A DNA stretch of 14,182 bases from assembly GCA_049970095.1 (NCBI GenBank), contig JBMFNP010000046.1, positions 1-14,182 of the forward strand. The letters run 5' to 3'. Below the pieces are notes generated by a model. The model ran no database searches, had not been told where the DNA came from, and worked only from the letters and a program-made list of their open reading frames with translations. Positions 1-5,231 of this stretch are shown here, piece by piece; position 1 is the stretch's first letter, and every line of letters begins with the position of its first letter. The stretch is from SKW197 sp049970095. Lineage in GTDB: Archaea > Thermoplasmatota > Thermoplasmata > Lutacidiplasmatales > SKW197. The position numbers and the translations under genes are program-made.

Positions 1-21
1 CGCCCCTTACGGTAACCCCAC

Positions 22-42
22 GGGAGTGCCTCTGGCACTCCC
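22..42. terminator. Perfect 9-bp hairpin, possible terminator of an upstream gene
   Basis: GGGAGTGCC (22-30) and GGCACTCCC (34-42) pair perfectly around a TCT loop. On the plus strand the stem is followed by AAGTTTTCC and further T-rich sequence (CATTCTTTTC), so it could end a transcript entering from the left edge. No gene is visible to its left inside the window, so the terminator role is inferred. It could instead be one half of a dispersed palindromic repeat together with the palindrome at 69-95. Confidence 0.45.
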
Positions 43-68
43 AAGTTTTCCATTCTTTTCCGTGCACG

Positions 69-95
69 CTTTTCGGGGGCGCAGCCCCTGAAAAG
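69..95. repeat. GC-rich inverted repeat (12-bp stem, 3-nt loop)
   Basis: CTTTTC (69-74) pairs with GAAAAG (90-95), G75 wobbles with T89, and GGGGC (76-80) pairs with GCCCC (84-88) around a GCA loop. It lies directly after the 8-base palindrome CGTGCACG (61-68). The arm sequence CTGAAAAGGG (89-98 region) is echoed by CTGAAAAAGGG just downstream, which then runs into the box A of the next gene. It may be a terminator, a REP-like dispersed palindrome or a regulatory hairpin; the sequence alone does not decide. Confidence 0.45.
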
Positions 96-111
96 GGTGC
101 CTGAAAAAGGG

Positions 112-120
112 TTTATATAT
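112..120 (+). promoter_or_regulatory. Archaeal box A (TATA) for the beta-helix surface protein
   Basis: TTTATATAT matches the archaeal box A consensus and is centred about 34 bases before the ATG at 150. With the usual spacing of about 25 bases to the transcript start, the mRNA would begin near 140, giving a leader of roughly ten bases that just includes the ribosome binding site. This also argues against the TTG at 120 as the start codon, because that codon would overlap the TATA element. Confidence 0.65.
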
Positions 121-140
121 TGGTGTGCAATTACAAGTAT

Positions 141-148
141 GGTGAGGG
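141..148 (+). promoter_or_regulatory. Ribosome binding site fixing the start at 150
   Basis: GGTGAGGG, one base before the ATG at 150. The GGTGA part (141-145) matches the archaeal 16S rRNA 3' end and sits 4 bases upstream of the ATG. The reading frame is open back to a TTG at 120, but only the ATG at 150 puts a standard signal peptide at the N terminus. Confidence 0.55.
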
Positions 149-149
149 T

Positions 150-2330
150 ATGAAACTAACTCAAAAACTTCTGCCTTTGGGATGTGTTATTACTTTGTTT
201 CTTGCAGCCATTGCTTTTGCTGGCAATCTATCAGCGGAAAAATATAATCTTCGCTCACCTATAAGAATTAATGGAAATGGAGGGTTTGTGGCTGCAAATG
301 GGGTTGTGGGCGGTTCTGGAACTTCAGCAGATCCATGGATAATAGAGAACTGGGAAATAAGCGGTTCTGGGACAGGTTATGGTATTTACATTGGAAACAC
401 CACGGACTATTTTGTGATAAGAAACTGCTACATTCATGATGCCAGCGGGAACTCAGATGAATATTCAAAAAATGCAGGCATATTCCTCTACAATGTTATC
501 AATGGAAAAATTGAAAACAATACAGTATCTGGTTGCGAGCTCGGAGTTTACGCAATTTTTTCAAGTGGGAACACATTAAGCGGAAATACTATTCATTCAC
601 ATTCCCAGACGGGTGTGCATATCTACCTCTCTGATTCTTTTTCAATTACAGGCAACAATATTTCAGATAATTGTCAAGGCATCCTGTTAGAATCTTCATC
701 TGCATGTGAAATTTCAAGCAACACCTTTTACAATGATGGGGTAGTTATTTCAGGGGCATCAATAGAATACTGGAATACACATGAAATTCTTCCAAACAAT
801 ACTGTAAATGGCAGACCTCTATATTATTACAAAGATATGGCTGGCATTTCTGTATCTGGTGGAGGCGAGGTGATTGTTGCGAACTGCACGAATTTTACGT
901 TGAAAAATCAGGTAATCCAGAACACAACAGTGGGCATTCTTATAGGATTCTCTTCTAACATAAAACTGGAGAATTCTACGGTTTCATATAATCGCCTGGA
1001 TGGAATCCGATTATATTCATCAAATGGGAACTCCTTTAATACAGTAATCACATCTCAAAATGGGGGACATGGCATTTACCTTGAATTCTCAAACTGGAAC
1101 AAATTAAATGGATGCACTGCAAACAACAACCGTGGTTCTGGAATTTATTTAGTTTCCTCAAGCAACAACTCAATTTCAGGTGCATCTGCAAATTTGAATA
1201 CAGTGTGTGGTGTAATAGTAGAAAATGGGTTATACAATTATATTCTAAACATTTGCGCCTTACAGAACACAGAAGATGGCATCCTTTTGACCAATTCCTT
1301 GAGAAACACAATTGCTGGATGCACAATCACCGGAAACATCAGATTTGGAATTGAGCTTACATACTCGGATGAAAATACAATTTCAGGAAATAATGCTTCA
1401 GACAATTTCGCTGGTATTCGCCTCTACCACTCAAATTTCAACAGCATCACGAACAACATTGCAATCAACCAGGATGCGGGAATCAACCTTAACTATTCTT
1501 CAAATTCAAATACTCTCTCTAGCAACTACCTTGAATACAATAACATTGGCATTTTTCTTCTCTACTCCACCAACAACAACATAACTTCAAATTCTGTTCT
1601 CTCAAATCACAATGGAATTATGCTTCTCTCATCAAACCAGAATACAATAATTGGCAACGAATTTTTGAACAACACGCTTTATGCGATAAATGTCAGCAGT
1701 GGCTCATCTGGTAACAGCATCCATCATAACAACTTTATTTCAAATGGTGCGGGAAAACAATGTGCGGACAATGGTACCGCAAACGCATGGAATACAAGTA
1801 TTGCTGGAAATTACTGGAACGACTGGCTGACACCGGATGCCAACGGAGATGGAATTGTAGATAACCCGTACATCCTTGACGGTTCTGGGAATGCAAGGGA
1901 CTTCTATCCGCTAACAAATCTTGCCTCATTGATTCAGATGGACCACACACCCTTGGGAACTGCAAACACAGGCCAGGCAATAGTGATAGTTGTGGGGGTA
2001 AAAAGTGTGTATAATGTTAGTGAGGTGAAGCTGTACTACAAAGCAGTTGGAAGTGAGACATGGTATGCACTCACAATGACAAGAGTTTCAGGCAATGCCA
2101 CATATGGCACTTACCAGTGCGAAATTCCCGCACAGCAAGCCCCCGGCACTCTCTATTATTACATCAAAGCCACAGACGAAAAAGGAGAGAGTGTACAGAC
2201 AGATGTTTATTCAGTGCATGTAACATCTGCGGCCCCTGAACTTTCTTTGATGCTTTTACTCCTCACCGTTATTTGTGGAATTATTATCGCAAGTTTCAGA
2301 GGAAAACTCAGGAAAAATAGAAAGTCCTAA
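150..2330 (+). CDS. Secreted, membrane-anchored NosD-like parallel beta-helix protein
   Basis: A 726-residue cell-surface protein. Residues 1-29 look like a signal peptide: a KLTQK basic start, then the hydrophobic core LLPLGCVITLFLAAIAFAG. Residues 55-70 carry the GSGTSADPWIIENW entry motif typical of archaeal NosD-type proteins. From residue 78 to about 534 there are regular 22-23 residue coils of the form G-I-x-L-x-x-S-x-x-N-x-I-x-x-N, the signature of a right-handed parallel beta-helix. The NYWNDW...DANGDGIVDNPY end segment (554-574) follows. Residues 600-692 resemble an Ig-like domain. A C-terminal membrane helix (about 697-716) is followed by a basic tail, so the bulk would be outside the cell. 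Many N-x-S/T sequons suggest N-glycosylation. Family members bind or process polysaccharides or act in envelope or periplasmic functions; no catalytic site is evident, so substrate and role are unknown. No nos operon partners are nearby, so a nitrous oxide role is not supported. Confidence 0.9.
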   Translation: MKLTQKLLPLGCVITLFLAAIAFAGNLSAEKYNLRSPIRINGNGGFVAANGVVGGSGTSADPWIIENWEISGSGTGYGIYIGNTTDYFVIRNCYIHDASGNSDEYSKNAGIFLYNVINGKIENNTVSGCELGVYAIFSSGNTLSGNTIHSHSQTGVHIYLSDSFSITGNNISDNCQGILLESSSACEISSNTFYNDGVVISGASIEYWNTHEILPNNTVNGRPLYYYKDMAGISVSGGGEVIVANCTNFTLKNQVIQNTTVGILIGFSSNIKLENSTVSYNRLDGIRLYSSNGNSFNTVITSQNGGHGIYLEFSNWNKLNGCTANNNRGSGIYLVSSSNNSISGASANLNTVCGVIVENGLYNYILNICALQNTEDGILLTNSLRNTIAGCTITGNIRFGIELTYSDENTISGNNASDNFAGIRLYHSNFNSITNNIAINQDAGINLNYSSNSNTLSSNYLEYNNIGIFLLYSTNNNITSNSVLSNHNGIMLLSSNQNTIIGNEFLNNTLYAINVSSGSSGNSIHHNNFISNGAGKQCADNGTANAWNTSIAGNYWNDWLTPDANGDGIVDNPYILDGSGNARDFYPLTNLASLIQMDHTPLGTANTGQAIVIVVGVKSVYNVSEVKLYYKAVGSETWYALTMTRVSGNATYGTYQCEIPAQQAPGTLYYYIKATDEKGESVQTDVYSVHVTSAAPELSLMLLLLTVICGIIIASFRGKLRKNRKS
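381..1751 (+). repeat. Tandem beta-helix coils of 22-23 residues
   Basis: Coil-start glycines lie at residues 78, 110, 132, 155, 177, 262, 285, 308, 331, 354, 377, 400, 422, 444, 467 and 489, with a final coil at 512 starting with Ala. Apart from 78-110 (32 residues) and 177-262 (85 residues), every step is 22 or 23 residues. The repeats are conserved as protein; the DNA shows no long exact repeats, so the array is old or under codon drift. The 177-262 break holds an insertion containing a VNGRPLYYY motif that is familiar from NosD-type proteins. Confidence 0.85.
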
Positions 2331-2869
2331 ATTTCGCCACACAGCGCCACGATTTCCCTGTACAACTGCAATACTCTCTCGGCAGCAACATGCAGACCCT
2401 TTTCCTTCAGTTTCCTGACTTCTGCTTCAATTCCTGCAACCCTGTTATTAGCAATCAGTTTATCCGCAAGGCACACAATTTTTTCTTCAACAGTCTCTGG
2501 CATAAAATCTCTGGCTGGTAATCCAATCACAGCCGCTTCTGCCGCATCAATTCCTCCACCAACATGCCTTTCAATTATCCTTACAACATCCTCACTCAAC
2601 CCCATCTTTCTGGCAATTTCACTGCCCTTCACTCCGTGTGCTACCCCATGTGTAACACTCCGCCCGATATCATGAAGGAGCGCCCCAGCGGTAACAAGTT
2701 TGAGATTTACTGGTACCCTGCATCTTCTCGCAATTTTCAATGCCATTTCTTTAACGCAAATACAATGGGCAATAATTTCCTCATCGCATCCTGCCATTCT
2801 CAATATTTCAAGACATTTTTTTTCATCTGGGTATTCACTGGACAATTTCCACAGTCCCCTTTTCTCCAT
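2327..2869 (-). CDS. HD-domain protein (archaeal TIGR00295-like), predicted phosphohydrolase
   Basis: About 180 residues from the ATG at 2869. HD-superfamily metal ligands are visible: His35 (IAHCICV), His66-Asp67 (ALLHDIGR), His102 (IIERHVGG) and Asp136 (CLADK). This is the usual H...HD...H...D order of metal-dependent phosphohydrolases, and length and pattern fit the small archaeal HDIG family; the substrate is not known. The start is uncertain. An ATG at 2893 would overlap the upstream small-subunit gene by 59 bases. The ATG at 2869 overlaps it by 35. A TTG at 2845, preceded by AGGGGA, would overlap by only 11 and gives an N terminus of typical family length. The gene follows the aconitase-X genes without a gap and is probably the last gene of their operon. 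Its stop codon overlaps that of the convergent beta-helix gene. Confidence 0.85.
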   Translation of the reverse strand: MEKRGLWKLSSEYPDEKKCLEILRMAGCDEEIIAHCICVKEMALKIARRCRVPVNLKLVTAGALLHDIGRSVTHGVAHGVKGSEIARKMGLSEDVVRIIERHVGGGIDAAEAAVIGLPARDFMPETVEEKIVCLADKLIANNRVAGIEAEVRKLKEKGLHVAAERVLQLYREIVALCGEI

Positions 2870-3227
2870 CCACAACGAGGTTAATACCCTCATCTATCTT
2901 TGAAATATCTATTGTATCAACTGCAGGTATTCCTGCAAGAATTACACCGGTGGCAACGATTGTTTCCATTTTCTGGTTGACTATTGCAAGAGGTGCCTTT
3001 CCATATTTTTTCAGCCCATAAATCACATATGAGCCTACGGTCGAACCCTTGCCATTCGGAAAAACCAGAATCTTACCAGCGATGCACTTTCCTGCAAGTT
3101 CATGTCCATTTTCAATCACAATGCCTGTTTTTGGATCAACGCCTCCATAGAAACTTACAGGTGTTCTTGACACAATGGCAGTGCCTTTCACAATTCCCGG
3201 ATAGATTCCTCTTCCCTGAAGTATCAT
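2835..3227 (-). CDS. Aconitase X small (swivel) subunit, DUF126; predicted phosphomevalonate dehydratase small subunit
   Basis: A 130-residue protein of the DUF126 family, the separately encoded swivel domain of archaeal aconitase X. The PNGKGSTVGSYV motif (57-68) is the family hallmark; Ser62 is a likely active-site residue by analogy with the Ser-containing swivel loop of aconitases. The GRGIYPGIVKGTA opening and the PAVDTID segment (101-107) also fit. In Archaea this subunit pairs with DUF521 to form mevalonate-5-phosphate dehydratase, which makes trans-anhydromevalonate 5-phosphate on the route to isopentenyl phosphate. Its ATG overlaps the stop codon of the large-subunit gene as ATGA, and a strong ribosome binding site precedes it, so the two subunits are probably translationally coupled. 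The length is normal for the family. Confidence 0.93.
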   Translation of the reverse strand: MILQGRGIYPGIVKGTAIVSRTPVSFYGGVDPKTGIVIENGHELAGKCIAGKILVFPNGKGSTVGSYVIYGLKKYGKAPLAIVNQKMETIVATGVILAGIPAVDTIDISKIDEGINLVVDGEKGTVEIVQ

Positions 3228-4411
3228 GAAAGCACCCTCCTTATCAAACTCTCAGTATCTCCAAAAATTACCTTTGCTTTGCAGAATCCAGGCAAATAAT
3301 TCGCTGCTTTTCCTGAGTTCACTCCGATTGTTTTGAAACCCATCGCCTCAACAGGTGCCACTACTGTGCATGTGTCCGCAACAATCTTTCCTCCTGCCTC
3401 TTCTATTTTTGCCGCGTAACCCATTCTTTTCGCCAGTTCCTTCACTGCACGGGAAGTACAAATCCATACAGGTTTTCTTAGCTTCTTTCCTTCCAGCAAT
3501 TCTGTCAGATATCGGATTTCATTGAGTGAGGAATGTGGACAACCCAGAATCACAATATCTGGCTCTTCACCTGTATTTAATATAGTATAGGTCTCCTTCA
3601 TTTCCTTTTCAGTGACATGGATTTTTTCTAGTCCACTGGGTGAATAATTTCCAGCCTCTGGAGTAATCCCTTCAATGTGGTAGAGAGCCACAGCTCCGGA
3701 TGCAGCCATTGCAGCGCCCAGCGCCTTAAGTGCATCCACACCAGCCATTTTTATACCAGTAAAATATGGAATTTTATCCTTCACAATCTTTCCTACATAG
3801 TAGCCCAGCGCACCAAAATCAGCCTCAGTTTTCAGGGTTGCTTCTACCTGCACATGAAAGTCAGGTTTTCTGTTTTCATCAAGATGAAGTCCATAGTTTG
3901 GAGTTCTGCCCAGAATTGCGGAGGCGAGGGCAGAGGGTCCTCCTTCGCGATTTGTTCTTGCACCTAATACTGAATTCGCAAAAGAAACTGCAGAAGATTC
4001 TGACCATGCAATATGCTCTTTAAATGTGGGCAGATTCCCTGAAAGGTAGGGTGTGCAGGTTGCAGAAATGATTATTCCCATCTTCCTGAATGCTTCAATT
4101 ATTCTTAACTGCTTTTCCACAAAATCCTGCGGAAAACCTAACTCTTTCCAGTTTTCTATGTCCATTCCTGCAGGATTCAAGAAGGTGAGCACCTGCACCT
4201 TTGCGCCTTTCTCTGCAATGTCTTCCAGGAATTCTAGCCCAGGGTCACCGATTGATTTGTAGGATACTCCTGCTACCTGTGCAGAGGAAACTGGTATCAT
4301 CCTGTCTGCATTGTAAATTTCACCCAGACGCACAAGCAATCTGAGCATTCTTTCGGGTACTTCACCATATTTTCCTGCAAAAATACTTTCCTCCTCCTGT
4401 GTAAGATACAT
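3224..4411 (-). CDS. Aconitase X catalytic (large) subunit, DUF521; predicted phosphomevalonate dehydratase large subunit
   Basis: A 395-residue protein aligning by eye with archaeal aconitase X catalytic subunits over its full length. Family marks are IPVSSAQVAGVSYKSIG (39-55), the TCTPYL segment with Cys119, ESSAVSFANSVLGARTNREGGPSAL (138-162), GCPH with Cys291 (290-293), and ADTCTVV with Cys348 (345-351). Cys119, Cys291 and Cys348 are the most conserved-looking cysteines and the likely iron-sulfur ligands; Cys318 and Cys377 are also present. The enzyme is predicted to dehydrate (R)-mevalonate 5-phosphate in the archaeal mevalonate pathway. Related bacterial aconitase X proteins act on cis-3-hydroxyproline, but the split two-subunit form and archaeal context favour the isoprenoid role. 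The start is supported by AGGTGG (4419-4424) 7 bases upstream. The gene begins 42 bases after the KaiC-like gene, on the same strand. Confidence 0.93.
   Translation of the reverse strand: MYLTQEEESIFAGKYGEVPERMLRLLVRLGEIYNADRMIPVSSAQVAGVSYKSIGDPGLEFLEDIAEKGAKVQVLTFLNPAGMDIENWKELGFPQDFVEKQLRIIEAFRKMGIIISATCTPYLSGNLPTFKEHIAWSESSAVSFANSVLGARTNREGGPSALASAILGRTPNYGLHLDENRKPDFHVQVEATLKTEADFGALGYYVGKIVKDKIPYFTGIKMAGVDALKALGAAMAASGAVALYHIEGITPEAGNYSPSGLEKIHVTEKEMKETYTILNTGEEPDIVILGCPHSSLNEIRYLTELLEGKKLRKPVWICTSRAVKELAKRMGYAAKIEEAGGKIVADTCTVVAPVEAMGFKTIGVNSGKAANYLPGFCKAKVIFGDTESLIRRVLS
3233..3240 (-). promoter_or_regulatory. Strong ribosome binding site of the small-subunit gene
   Basis: On the minus strand GGAGGGTG lies 5 bases before the ATG at 3227, inside the last codons of the large-subunit gene. 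It supports this start and efficient, coupled synthesis of the second subunit. Confidence 0.7.
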
Positions 4412-4418
4412 ACCCCTG

Positions 4419-4424
4419 CCACCT
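4419..4424 (-). promoter_or_regulatory. Ribosome binding site of the aconitase X large-subunit gene
   Basis: AGGTGG on the minus strand, 7 bases before the ATG at 4411, within the 42-base gap after the KaiC-like gene. No convincing box A lies in this gap, so the gene is probably transcribed from upstream. Confidence 0.6.
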
Positions 4425-4453
4425 TTCCTATAACTTTCGCCTTTCTGAGTTTT

Positions 4454-5137
4454 TCAATCTGTAACTATTTCAAAGCTGCCATGATCAAAAATCAGGGGGA
4501 AATAGCCCCTTCTATGATTGGTCCTTCGCATTTTCATTATGCTGAGGAAGAGGTTCACCGCATTCATCTCCCGTCTTAAATCTAGGTGTATGATGCCATC
4601 TGCAAGGAAATCCTCTCCATAGCTCATGGAACCACCGGTTTCCTCATGAATTAGAAATGTGGTCACTCTGAGGTCCCTGAGCCATTCAAAAAATTGGAAG
4701 AGTTCATCTCTCGGCTCTTTGAATTTTGCAAGCATTTCAAGCACTGGCAATGAGTCAATCACGAGAAGGTCAAAGTTAAAGCTGTTCTTCAAATTGAGAA
4801 TGTACATTCTAAAGATTTCTATCCATGCCTGCTGTGCAAGTTGTGTCATTTTTTTCCTGAGCAGCCCGAGGTCAAGCACACTCAAATTTGAATCCACACT
4901 GGGTGGAGCAAAACCCATTCCTGCCATGTTCTCAATCAGGCTTGAGGTACTTTGCTCTAAACTCACATAAAGTCCCTTCTTTCCAGCATCGTACACATTC
5001 TTGTAGATGATTGAGTATGCAATTGAGGATTTCATTGTACCTGGCTTCCCGAGCAAGAGTACAACGCTACCTTCAGGTATTCCCCCATCCATTATTTCAT
5101 CAAGTCCACGAACAAATGTCTTCACTCTAGGTATCAT
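4454..5137 (-). CDS. Single-domain KaiC-like RecA-fold ATPase
   Basis: A 227-residue protein with one KaiC/RadA-like domain. The N-terminal VRGLDEIMDGGIPEGSVVLL leads into the Walker A loop GKPGTMKSS (30-38). SLEQ (59-62) carries the putative catalytic Glu61. LLVIDS (124-129) is the Walker B strand with Asp128, and KMRRTNHRRGYFPL (202-215) is the C-terminal basic segment usual in KaiC-like ATPases. Full KaiC has two such domains; this is about half that length, as in many archaeal KaiC-like proteins whose roles are mostly unknown (regulatory switches or signalling ATPases). Where KaiC has a tandem Glu pair, this protein has Glu-Gln. It has its own TATA-like element upstream and is followed closely by the aconitase-X genes. 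A link to the giant repeat protein encoded just upstream is possible but unproven. Confidence 0.88.
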   Translation of the reverse strand: MIPRVKTFVRGLDEIMDGGIPEGSVVLLLGKPGTMKSSIAYSIIYKNVYDAGKKGLYVSLEQSTSSLIENMAGMGFAPPSVDSNLSVLDLGLLRKKMTQLAQQAWIEIFRMYILNLKNSFNFDLLVIDSLPVLEMLAKFKEPRDELFQFFEWLRDLRVTTFLIHEETGGSMSYGEDFLADGIIHLDLRREMNAVNLFLSIMKMRRTNHRRGYFPLIFDHGSFEIVTD

Positions 5138-5167
5138 GTTAATCCCGAATCCATTATAGCGTAGTGA

Positions 5168-5175
5168 TATATATA
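5168..5175 (-). promoter_or_regulatory. Box A (TATA) for the KaiC-like gene
   Basis: TATATATA centred about 34 bases upstream of the ATG at 5137. A transcript starting about 25 bases further on would have a leader of under ten bases, so the mRNA may be nearly leaderless; no good ribosome binding site precedes the ATG, which fits. It probably starts a transcript carrying the KaiC-like, aconitase-X and HD genes. Confidence 0.6.
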
Positions 5176-5182
5176 CTCTTTG

Positions 5183-5199
5183 AGGGAAAAGAGAGACAG
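5183..5199 (-). terminator. Pyrimidine-rich tract, possible terminator of the giant gene
   Basis: On the minus strand, CTGTCTCTCTTTTCCCTC-like sequence lies in the 94-base gap after the giant repeat gene and just before the box A of the next gene. Archaeal transcription often ends at T-rich tracts without a hairpin. The longest T run is only four, so this is weak. Confidence 0.22.
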
Positions 5200-5231
5200 A
5201 TTGTTGATGGTTGCATAGTGAGCATAGAGGT

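Noticed and set aside
120..149. A ten-codon N-terminal extension of the beta-helix protein starting at TTG 120
   Set aside because: The TTG overlaps the box A, has no ribosome binding site, and would place non-hydrophobic residues before the signal peptide. The ATG at 150 has GGTGAGGG before it.
3224..4411. Classical TCA-cycle aconitase or isopropylmalate dehydratase
   Set aside because: The sequence carries aconitase-X family motifs and length (395 + 130 residues, split), not those of the larger aconitase or LeuC/LeuD proteins.
4425..4437. TTATAG as a separate promoter for the aconitase-X genes
   Set aside because: It lies only about 15-25 bases before the ATG, too close for a box A with a ribosome binding site downstream in the leader.
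4454..5137. Circadian clock KaiC
   Set aside because: There is only one RecA-like domain, the tandem Glu is not kept, and no KaiA or KaiB gene is nearby.
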